The notes under the pieces are model-generated. The model did no database searches, was not told the origin of the DNA, and saw nothing but the letters and a program-made list of their open reading frames with translations. From Billgrantia gudaonensis (GTDB taxonomy: Bacteria; Pseudomonadota; Gammaproteobacteria; Pseudomonadales; Halomonadaceae): DNA of 64,000 bases. The stretch is from positions 106,419 through 170,418 of the forward strand of contig NZ_FNES01000001.1 in NCBI RefSeq assembly GCF_900100195.1, written 5' to 3'. Shown here piece after piece: positions 40,377-49,100 of the stretch (the first letter of the stretch is position 1; every line of letters starts with the position of its first letter). Position numbers and translations under genes: made by a program.

Positions 40377-41759
40377 ATGCAGGTGAAGGTCGATCCGCTC
40401 GCGGCGCGTCCCCGGGTCGAGCAACTGACCGATGGCATCCAGGACTGGATCGTGCGGCACGGCGTATCCGGCGAGCGATTGCCGTCGATCCGCCGACTCG
40501 CCGCGACGCACGGCGTCAGCCGCAACACGGTGATCGAGGCCTACGAACGGCTCGTTGCCCTGGGGTGGATCGTCTCGCGGCCTGGCTCGGGGTTCTATGT
40601 GGCCGATGGGGCGGTCGATGACGCCGAGCGGGGGGCGCGTTCGGGCATGGCCGATGTCTCCGACGAGATGTGGAACCTCTTCCAGGAGGACGGCGAGTCG
40701 CTGCGGCTGGGCTGCGGTTGGCTGCCCAACGCCTGGCGCGACGAGGACCTCTTCGGTCATGCCCTGCGCCAGGTGACGCGGCAGTCGTCGGCGGGGTTGT
40801 TCGAGTACGGCACGCCGCTGGGGTCGCCCGAGCTGCGCGCCCTGCTGCAGGAACGGCTGCGTCGTCTCGCCATCGAGGTCGATGCCAATCAATTGCTGAT
40901 GACCGGTGGCGGGAGCCAGGCGCTCGATGTCATCGTGCGCTGGCTGCTGCGGCCGGGAGACACCGTCATCGTCGAGTCTCCGGGCTACTACAACCTGTTC
41001 GGGCTGCTGCACCTCCACCGCGTCAACGTCGTCGGCGTGCGCCGCACCGAGGAGGGGCCGGATCCGGAGCACCTCGAGACGCTGCTCGAGCGCCATTCCC
41101 CCAAGTTGTTCTTCTGCCACAGCGTCCTCCACAACCCGACCGGCACGACCCTTTCCGCGGCGGTTGCCCGGCGAGTGCTGGCGTTGGCCGAGCGCCATGA
41201 TCTGCGGATCGTCGAGGACGATATCTACGCCGATTTCCAGCCGACGCCCACGCCGCGACTGGCCGCGCTGGATGGCCTCCAGCGGGTCCTCTACGTGGGC
41301 AGCTTCTCCAAGACCCTGTCCTGCTCGCTGCGGGTCGGCTTCATCGCCGCGCCGCCGGAACTCCTCAAGCCGCTGGTCGACGTGAAGATGCTGAGCAACA
41401 TCGCCACCTCGCCCTTCGCCGAGCAGGTGGTGGCCACCCTGTTGCGCAACGGGAGCTACCGCCGACTGACGGAGAAACTGTACCAGCGCTTGTCGCGGCG
41501 CATGGTCACTGCCCTCGCGCTGGCCCGCGACGGCGGTTGGGAAACGTACGCGACGCCCCAAGGCGGGATGTTCCTGTGGGCGCGTCATCCGGATGTCGCA
41601 TCATCTCGGGAACTGGTGGCCAGCGCGGGGCGACGGGGCATTCGGCTGTCTCCGGGAGATGTCTTCCTCCCCGAGGCGAACGAGTCGCCCTGGATTCGAC
41701 TCAACGTGGCCTACGTCGACGACCCTCGGGCGCGGGCGTTTCTGGATTCCCCGCGATGA
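40377..41759 (+). CDS. MocR-type transcriptional regulator (GntR HTH + PLP aminotransferase-like)
   Basis: A 460-residue protein. Residues about 5-75 form a GntR winged helix (LPSIRRLAATHGVSRNTVIEAYERLVALGWI). Residues about 100-455 form a type-I aminotransferase-like domain with GGGSQALDVIVRWLL, HNPTGTTLSAAVARR, VEDDIYADFQ and the PLP lysine in YVGSFSKTLSCSLRVGF (about residue 310). Relatives such as GabR, PdxR and TauR sense PLP with an amino compound. I start at 40377 after GGGGGAGG. It is divergent from the MFS gene, and its stop is one base from that of rarA. Confidence 0.9.
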   Translation: MQVKVDPLAARPRVEQLTDGIQDWIVRHGVSGERLPSIRRLAATHGVSRNTVIEAYERLVALGWIVSRPGSGFYVADGAVDDAERGARSGMADVSDEMWNLFQEDGESLRLGCGWLPNAWRDEDLFGHALRQVTRQSSAGLFEYGTPLGSPELRALLQERLRRLAIEVDANQLLMTGGGSQALDVIVRWLLRPGDTVIVESPGYYNLFGLLHLHRVNVVGVRRTEEGPDPEHLETLLERHSPKLFFCHSVLHNPTGTTLSAAVARRVLALAERHDLRIVEDDIYADFQPTPTPRLAALDGLQRVLYVGSFSKTLSCSLRVGFIAAPPELLKPLVDVKMLSNIATSPFAEQVVATLLRNGSYRRLTEKLYQRLSRRMVTALALARDGGWETYATPQGGMFLWARHPDVASSRELVASAGRRGIRLSPGDVFLPEANESPWIRLNVAYVDDPRARAFLDSPR

Positions 41760-41760
41760 T

Positions 41761-43101
41761 TCAGGACGATTCCCGGTCGGCGGCCGCATCCAGCTCCGCC
41801 CGCCATTCCATCATCTGGCCGTACCGCTTCTCCTGACCGTATTCGGTGGGCCGGTAGAAACGCTCCCGAGGTGTGTCACCCGGCCAGCAGTCGTGGGCGC
41901 TGCCCGCCGGATAGCCGTTGGGCTCGTTATGCGCGTAGCGATAGCCGTCACCGTGGCCCAGCGACTCCATCAGCTTGGTGGGCGCATTGCGCAGATAGGT
42001 GGGCACTTCCAGGCTCGGCTGGGCGGCCACGAAAGCCTGGGCGCGCTTCCATGCCCGGTCGATGGCGTTGCTCTTGGGCGCCACGGCGAGGTGGATGGCG
42101 GCGTGGGCGATGGCGCGCTGCCCTTCGTAGTCGCCCAGGCGCAGGTAGGCGTCCCAGGCGGACATCGTCAACGGCAGGGCGCGCGGGTCGGCGTTGCCGA
42201 CGTCCTCGGAGGCAATGGCTGCCAGTCGACGGATCACATCCAGCGGGTCGCCGCCGCCCTGAACGAAACGGGCGATGTAGAGCAGCGCCGCATCGGGCCG
42301 CGAGGAGCGCACCGACTTGTGGATGGCCGACAGCAAGTCGTAGTAATGGTCGCCCTGCTTGTCGAAGGCGCTGGCCTGGTGGCCGAGCACGTCGTCGAGC
42401 GCTTCGCGGTGCAGCACTTCGCCCCCGTCCGTTCCCGGCTCGGCGAAATCGCAGGCGGTTTCCAGCAGGCCCAGGGCGCGGCGCGCGTCTCCTGCCGCTG
42501 CCCGAGCGATGATCTCCAGCACGTCGTCGTTCACGGCAATGCGTCGCTCGCCGAGGCCGCGTTCGCGGTCGGCCAGGGCACGGCGCATCACCTCGATGAG
42601 CTCCGTCTCGCCGAGCGGCTTGAGCACGTGCACGCGGGCCCGCGATAGCAACGCCGAGTTGACCTCGAAGGAAGGGTTCTCGGTGGTGGCGCCGATCAGC
42701 GTCAACAGCCCCGACTCGACGTGAGGCAGCAAGGCGTCCTGCTGGCTCTTGTTGAGACGGTGGATCTCGTCGAGAAACAGTAGGGTGGTGCGCCCCTGGG
42801 CCTGCAGGGCGCGGGCTCTCTCCACTGCAGCGCGGATCTCCTTGACCCCGGCCATGACCGCCGAGAGGCGCTCCAGGTGGGAGCCCGACTCCTCGGCGAG
42901 AATGTCGGCCAGGGTGGTCTTTCCGCTGCCGGGTGGGCCCCACAGGATCATCGAGCGCACCTTGCCCGTCTCGGCCATGCGGGCCAGCGGCTTGCCGGGC
43001 CCGACCAGCGCCTGCTGGCCGACGTAGTCAGCCAGGCGCCGCGGGCGCATACGGTAGGCGAGCGGGGAGGCAGCGTCGTTGGCCGATTCGAAGAGGTCCA
43101 T
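41761..43101 (-). CDS. rarA: Replication-associated recombination protein A
   Basis: AAA+ ATPase of 446 residues (RarA/MgsA, related to eukaryotic WRNIP1) that acts at stalled replication forks. Walker A is GPPGSGKTTLADIL (about 54-67) and Walker B is LLFLDEIHRLNKSQQDALL (about 107-125), with sensor-1 IGATTENPSFEVNSALLSR. The C-terminal part (about 260-446) has the tetramerisation and conserved RNAPTKLMESLGHG, GYRYAHNEPNGYPAG and RFYRPTEYGQEKRY segments. I start at 43101 (MDLFESAND) after AAGGAC. It is opposite in strand to ftsK-lolA. Confidence 0.95.
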   Translation of the reverse strand: MDLFESANDAASPLAYRMRPRRLADYVGQQALVGPGKPLARMAETGKVRSMILWGPPGSGKTTLADILAEESGSHLERLSAVMAGVKEIRAAVERARALQAQGRTTLLFLDEIHRLNKSQQDALLPHVESGLLTLIGATTENPSFEVNSALLSRARVHVLKPLGETELIEVMRRALADRERGLGERRIAVNDDVLEIIARAAAGDARRALGLLETACDFAEPGTDGGEVLHREALDDVLGHQASAFDKQGDHYYDLLSAIHKSVRSSRPDAALLYIARFVQGGGDPLDVIRRLAAIASEDVGNADPRALPLTMSAWDAYLRLGDYEGQRAIAHAAIHLAVAPKSNAIDRAWKRAQAFVAAQPSLEVPTYLRNAPTKLMESLGHGDGYRYAHNEPNGYPAGSAHDCWPGDTPRERFYRPTEYGQEKRYGQMMEWRAELDAAADRESS

Positions 43102-43346
43102 GGGCTCGTCCTTGCTGGAATGTCGGCAACGGTGCCGAATCGGAGAGTCGGGATCAAGCGTTGAAAGCTGCTTGGCGGCTTTGTCAATATGACTTTTGAT
43201 GATAGGCGCTGCGGGCACAAAGGCACTAGGGTGATACAGCACTCCCGGTCACGTGCGTCGGGACGTTGACGTGGCACTGAACCCGCCCCCGCTACGCGAC
43301 TCCAATCCAGTATGCCGTTCACCCGCCGGTTAGAGGAGGCCTCGAC

Positions 43347-43898
43347 ATGCCCATGCTGACCCAGCTGCGCCAGGATCATGCCAACATGGCGCGCATGTTG
43401 CACGTCCTTCAGCTCAAGCAGAAGACCCTGTCCGCTGGAGAGCGGCCCAACTTTCAGTTGGTTCGGGAGGTGGTCGACTACATTCTCGACTACATGGAAG
43501 GTTTCACCCAGCCGCTCGAGAGCGTGCTGGCGGAGCGTCTCCAGGCCAAGCAACCCGATTGCCAGGTGCTGACGGAACGCCTGAGTTGCGATTACCAGGC
43601 GTTGCGCCGCCAGTTGAAGCGACTGTCCAACGACATCGACATGATACTGATGGACGCCGTGGTCCCGATGGACCGCTTCGCCGACGATCTCAAGGCCTAT
43701 CTCGACGCCCACCGCGCCTACTTGCGCGATGAGCGCGAGCTGCTGTTCCCGCTGATTCGCGAACACTTCGAGGACGAGGATCTCGACCGGCTCGCCGAGG
43801 CGTTGCCGGAAGGCGCCGCGGCCGAGCTGGAGCGGCTCCAGCAGGCGTACCCCGAACTCTATGCCGAGCTGAAGGAGGCTCCCGAGCCAGTGTCTTGA
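43347..43898 (+). CDS. Hemerythrin-like domain protein
   Basis: A 183-residue helical protein with a four-helix hemerythrin-like layout. H11 in LRQDHANMARML fits the first ligand. The region DYMEGFTQPLESVLAERL (about 48-65) corresponds to the usual HHpkE segment, but T54-Q55 stand where histidines are expected; E58 is kept. D82-Y83 stand where a histidine is often found. AHRAYLRDERELLFPLIREHF (about 121-141) fits the last ligand helix with H122, E129 and E131. Iron or oxygen binding is therefore doubtful. GAGGAGG lies 7 nt before the ATG. It is a single gene between rarA and murI. Confidence 0.75.
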   Translation: MPMLTQLRQDHANMARMLHVLQLKQKTLSAGERPNFQLVREVVDYILDYMEGFTQPLESVLAERLQAKQPDCQVLTERLSCDYQALRRQLKRLSNDIDMILMDAVVPMDRFADDLKAYLDAHRAYLRDERELLFPLIREHFEDEDLDRLAEALPEGAAAELERLQQAYPELYAELKEAPEPVS

Positions 43899-44052
43899 GC
43901 CGAGCGGGAGGGTGCCGGGCTTTGCGTGGCACGGCAGGCTGCTAGAATGGGCGCCTCGTCGTCGCGGAGTCCAGCTGCATGATCGACCTTTTTCTCCGTC
44001 CCTGCCGGCCGCGCCGGCAGGCGCGCTTCAACGCAATGACCTGCACCGCTGC

Positions 44053-44829
44053 ATGCCCGGCCCGATCCTGATCTTCGACTCCGGCGTCGGCGGGCTGTCC
44101 GTGGTCGCCGAACTGCGTCGCCAGCTGCCTGGTGCGGCGCTGACCTATGTCTGTGACAACGCCATGCTGCCCTATGGCACTCGCCCCGATGCCTGGCTGG
44201 TAGCGCGCATCCTGGCGGTGTGCGAGGCGGCCGTGACAGCCAGTGGCTGCGCGGTGCTGATAGTGGCCTGCAACACGGCCAGCACCCTGGCGCTCGATGC
44301 CCTGCGTGCGCGCCTTTCGGTGCCGGTGGTGGGGACGGTACCGGCCATCAAGCCGGCTGCACGTCTCAGCCGAAACCGCCATGTCGCCCTGTTGGCGACC
44401 AGTGCCACCGTGGTGCGCCCCTACACCGAGCGACTGATCCGTGATTTCGCCAGCGACTGCCGGGTAGAGCGCGTGGCAGCCGATGGCCTGGTGGTGCAGG
44501 CCGAGCGTCGGGTAGCGGGAGAGACGGTCGACGAGAGCGCCATCCGTGCGGCGCTGGCCCCGCTGTGGCGGTCGCCCACGCTGGATACCCTGGTGCTTGG
44601 CTGCACTCACTTTCCGCTACTGCATCGCGAGATCGCCGAGTCGGCTCCCTGGCCGGTGACGCTGGTCGATTCCAGTTCGGCCATCGCCCGTCGCACCGGG
44701 CAGGTGGTGGGCGATACCGCCCAGCGCCACGCTGAAGATGCGAGCCTGGCCACTGCCCCCGACGCGCGCCTGGCCCGTGGTCTGGCCCGCTTCGGGTTTG
44801 CCGAGCCGCGCCTGTTGCCTGTCGGTTGA
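44053..44829 (+). CDS. murI: Glutamate racemase
   Basis: Makes D-glutamate for peptidoglycan; 258 residues. The opening PILIFDSGVGGLSVV holds the catalytic-site aspartate and serine. The two catalytic cysteines are C73 in VACNTAST and C184 in GCTHFPLL. YVCDNAMLPYGTRPD (about 36-50) matches the DNAxxPYG motif with AML in the middle. I start at 44053 (MPGPILIFDSG), because the longer ORF leader has no homology, though the ribosome site is weak. A 7-bp hairpin, CTGCCGG/CCGGCAG (44002-44020), lies in the leader. trmA follows after 45 nt. Confidence 0.94.
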   Translation: MPGPILIFDSGVGGLSVVAELRRQLPGAALTYVCDNAMLPYGTRPDAWLVARILAVCEAAVTASGCAVLIVACNTASTLALDALRARLSVPVVGTVPAIKPAARLSRNRHVALLATSATVVRPYTERLIRDFASDCRVERVAADGLVVQAERRVAGETVDESAIRAALAPLWRSPTLDTLVLGCTHFPLLHREIAESAPWPVTLVDSSSAIARRTGQVVGDTAQRHAEDASLATAPDARLARGLARFGFAEPRLLPVG

Positions 44830-44874
44830 GCGCCTTTCTAGTCTTCCCGTTACCGTCATCCCTACGGAGTTGCC

Positions 44875-45984
44875 GTGTCCATTCCTGCTGTCGACCCGCC
44901 CCGCTATGACGACCAGCTCGCTGCCAAGTGCGAGCGCATCCGCCGCCAGTTCGCGCGCTTCGCACCGCCCGATCTCGAGGTCTTTGCCTCGCCGCCGAGC
45001 CACTTCCGGCAGCGCTGCGAATTCCGCATCTGGCACGCCGGGGACGATCTCTTCTACGCCATGTTCGAGGTCGACCCCGATGACCCCAAGCACAAGAGGG
45101 TGGTGCGCCTGGACGACTACCCGGTGGCCAGCCGGCACATCAACGCGCTGATGCCGCGCCTGCGCGAGGCGCTGCTGGCAAGTCCGGTGCTGCGGCGCAA
45201 GCTCTTTCAGGTGGAGTTCCTCACCACGCTCTCCGGAGAAGCGCTGGTGACGCTGATCTACCACCGCCAGTTGGATGACGCCTGGGAGGCCGAGGCCCGC
45301 CAGCTGCAGGAGCGGCTGGGCATCGACATCATCGGGCGGGCTCGCAAGCAGCGCCTGGTGCTCGCTCGGGATCACGTCTGGGAGCGACTCGAGGTGGAAG
45401 GGCAGACCTTCCACTATCAGCAAGTGGAGAATGGCTTCACCCAGCCCAACGCCGAAGTGTGTCGCTCGATGCTCGCCTGGGCTCGGGACGTGACGCGTGA
45501 CAGCGGCGATGGCGATCTGGTGGAGCTGTACTGTGGAAACGGCAACTTCACCGTGGCGCTGGCCGAGAATTTCCGGCGTGTGGTGGCCACGGAAATCTCG
45601 CGGGTGTCGGTGGCCAGTGCGCAGCAGAACCTGGCAGCCAACGGCATCGACAACGTGCATGTGGCACGCATGTCCGCCGAGGAGTTCGCCGAGGCCTTGG
45701 CCGGTGAAAAAGCGGGGCGGCGCGTGGCCGCCATGGCCCTCGATGATCACGACTTTTCCACCGTGCTGGTCGATCCGCCGCGTGCCGGTCTCGACGCGGC
45801 GAGCTGTCGTCAACTGAGCGGGTATCGGCGTATCGTCTATATTTCATGCAACCCCGATACGTTGGCGCACAATCTGGAGTCTCTCAGTCAATCCCACGAC
45901 GTCGAACGCCTGGCGCTGTTCGACCAGTTTCCCTGGACCGACCACTGCGAATGCGGTGTGCTGCTGGTTCGCCGTGAAGCCTGA
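44875..45984 (+). CDS. trmA: tRNA (uracil(54)-C5)-methyltransferase
   Basis: Makes ribothymidine 54 in the T loop of tRNAs, using SAM; 369 residues, matching E. coli TrmA (366). The SAM site is VELYCGNGNFTVAL (about 218-231). VDPPRAGLD (about 299-307) and the nucleophile C325 in YISCNPDTLAHNL are typical of the RumA/TrmA family, and the general-base glutamate is in DHCECGVLL near the C-terminus. Short TrmA type, without a TRAM domain. GTG start with CGGAGT 6 nt upstream. A weak 7-bp stem lies after the stop (45992-46018). Confidence 0.95.
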   Translation: MSIPAVDPPRYDDQLAAKCERIRRQFARFAPPDLEVFASPPSHFRQRCEFRIWHAGDDLFYAMFEVDPDDPKHKRVVRLDDYPVASRHINALMPRLREALLASPVLRRKLFQVEFLTTLSGEALVTLIYHRQLDDAWEAEARQLQERLGIDIIGRARKQRLVLARDHVWERLEVEGQTFHYQQVENGFTQPNAEVCRSMLAWARDVTRDSGDGDLVELYCGNGNFTVALAENFRRVVATEISRVSVASAQQNLAANGIDNVHVARMSAEEFAEALAGEKAGRRVAAMALDDHDFSTVLVDPPRAGLDAASCRQLSGYRRIVYISCNPDTLAHNLESLSQSHDVERLALFDQFPWTDHCECGVLLVRREA

Positions 45985-46177
45985 GCCTTTCGATGCCTGG
46001 CAGGAAAGTCAAGGCATCATGGCGTCGACAGCGATGCGCAAGCGACATGCACCATGAAAAGGCCGGCAACTCGGTAGGTTGGCTGAACGGGCTGCAGTAA
46101 GCTGGCGTCACGGGCGGGGTCATCGCCGAACATCTATCTGGGTCGCCGATCGCGGCCCGTGGCAGTCGAGGTGAGGG

Positions 46178-49100
46178 ATGCATTACGAGACGATCGAAGC
46201 GGACAGGCAGGATATCCTCGATCAGTTGCGTGAGCGGCTGGAGAGCGGCCTGGACCGGAAGCGCGCCGAGGCGGTGGATGCCTTCGCGCGGTACTTCTAC
46301 GCCACGGTGCCGTTGGACGATCTGGCCGACCGACGACTCGACGATCTCTACGGTGCCACGCTGTCGGTGTGGCATTTCATTCAGCACTTCGACTCTGCCG
46401 AACCCAAGGTGCGGGTCTTCAACCCCGATTTCGAAGAGCACGGCTGGCAGTCGACGCACACCTTCGTGGCGGTGTTGCACGAGGACATGTCCTTCCTCGT
46501 CGATTCGGTACGCATCGAACTGAACCGTCGCGGTCTCACCGTGCATGCCATCCACAATGCCGTGTTGGCCGTGAAGCGCAGTGCCAGGCACGACCTCCAA
46601 CAAGTCACTTCGCCGCGTGGCGATGGGGCGCCGGCTGCCCGCGAGTCGTTGATCGTCATCGAGATAGACCGCCACTCCAATCCCGCCTTTCTGGCCGAGA
46701 TCGAAAGCGGCATTCATGAAGTGCTGCAGGACGTACGTACCGCCGTGGGCGACTATCCCGCCATGTGCGAGCGGGTGCGTGCAGCGGTGGACGAGCTCGA
46801 GGCGGGACGGCCGGAGACGGTCGATGCCGACGATCATGCCGAGGCGATCGCCTTTCTCGAGTGGCTCGTGCGCGACAACTTCACGTTCCTCGGCTACGAC
46901 GAGTTCACCGTCGAGACGGATACCGAGGGCGATCGCCTGGAGAAGGTCGCCGGCAGCGAACTGGGCGTCTTCCGCCTCGATCAGCCGCGCTATCGCGAGC
47001 GCATTCGCACCGAGCTGGGCGTCGATGGCGAACGCTTCGTGCTGGTGCCCCAACTGCTGTCGTTCGCCAAGAGCGCTCACCACGCCCGAGTTCACCGACC
47101 CACCTACCCTGACTACATCTCGGTGGATCGCTACGACGAACACGGCCGGGTGGTCGGTGAGCGTCGCTTCCTCGGACTCTTCACCGCCACCGTCTACAAC
47201 GAGTCGCCACGCAACATCCCGTTGCTGCGCCGCAAGCTCAAGGCGGTGATGGACATCGCCGGCTTCAACCCCAAGGGGCACAACGGCAAGCAACTGTTGC
47301 AGATCCTCGAGGTCTACCCGCGCGACGATCTCTTCCAGATCGACATTCAGGAGCTGGCGCGAACGGCGCTGGGCATTCTCGACATCCGTGAGCGGCGTCG
47401 GGTGCGGCTGTTCGTCCGTACCGACCGTTCGGGGCGATTCCATTCCTGCCTGGTGTTCGTGCCCCGCGACGTCTTCTCCACCGACCTGCGTCTGCGCATT
47501 CAGGATCTGCTCTGCGAGGAACTCGATGCCGTCTTCGGCGACTTCAATACCTATCTCTCGGAATCGGTGTTGGCACGCATCCAGTTCATCTTGCGCTTCA
47601 ACGGCGAGACGCCGAAGGACGTCGACATCCGGCGGATCGAGGCGAAGGTGGCCCGCCTGGCCCGCAGCTGGCGAGACGAGCTCCAGGAAGCCATGGTGGA
47701 AGGCTATGGCGAGGAGCAGGCCAATCGCCTGATGGATCGCTTCCGCAACGCTTTTCCCGCCAGCTATCGTGACGACTATGGCGCACGCACGGCGGTATTC
47801 GACGTTCATCACCTGATCGAGCTGGACGACGGCAAGGATCTGGCGCTGTCGCTCTATCGCCTGCTGGAGGAAGAGAGCAGCGGAGTCAACCTCAAGCTGT
47901 TCCACCGTGGCCGCCCGATTCCGCTGTCCGACGTGCTGCCGATGATGGAGAACCTGGGGTTGCGGGTGATCGGCGAGCGGCCCTACGAGATCGAGACGGA
48001 GGAGACGACCTACTGGATCCACGACTTCGACCTGGAACATCACACCAGCATCGAAGTCAGCCTGCAGGCGATGCGCGAACCCTTCATCGAGGCCTTCCAG
48101 CGCATCTGGGCTGGCGAAGCGGACAACGACGCCTTCAATCGCCTGGTGATCGTCGCCAATCTGGACTGGCGAGAGGTCGCCATGCTGCGCGGCTATGCAC
48201 GCTACTTGAAGCAGATTCGCTTCGGCATGTCGCAGGACTACATCGCCACGACTCTGGCCAATCATCCCGAGATCACCGGTGAGCTGGTGCGCCTGTTCGC
48301 GCTGCGCTTCCATCCTCAGGAAACGGGGAGCGCACAGGCCATCGATGCCTGCGTCGAGACCATCGTGCGTCATCTCGACGGGGTGGCGAGCCTCAACGAC
48401 GATCAGCTGCTGCGACGCTACATGGAGCTGATCCTGGCGACGCTGCGCACCAACTACTACCAGACCACGCCGGATGGGCAGATCAAGGACTACATCGCCT
48501 TCAAGCTGGATCCGAGCCAGGTCACCAACATGCCTCGCCCGCGGCCGGTCTACGAGATCTTCGTTTGTTCGCCACGAGTGGAGGGCGTACACCTACGCGG
48601 CGGCAAGGTGGCTCGTGGCGGTCTGCGCTGGTCCGACCGCCACGAGGATTTCCGCACCGAAGTGCTGGGGCTGGTCAAGGCGCAGCAGGTCAAGAATGCG
48701 GTGATCGTGCCGGTGGGCGCCAAGGGTGGCTTCGTGTGCAAGCGTCTGCCCGAGGGTGGCGACCGCCAGGCCATGCAGCGAGAGGGCATCGCCTGCTACA
48801 AGACCTTCATTCGCGCGCTGCTCGATGTCACCGACAATCTGGTCGGCGGTGAAGTGGTGCCGCCCCGCGACGTGGTCCGTCACGACGACGACGATGCCTA
48901 CCTGGTGGTGGCGGCCGACAAGGGCACCGCCACCTTCTCCGACATCGCCAACGAGATCTCCGCCGAGTATGGCCACTGGCTGGGCGATGCCTTCGCCTCC
49001 GGCGGCGCCAACGGCTACGATCACAAGAAGATGGGCATCACCGCCAAGGGGGCCTGGGAGTCGGTCAAGCGCCACTTCCGCGGCCTGGGGGTGGATACCC

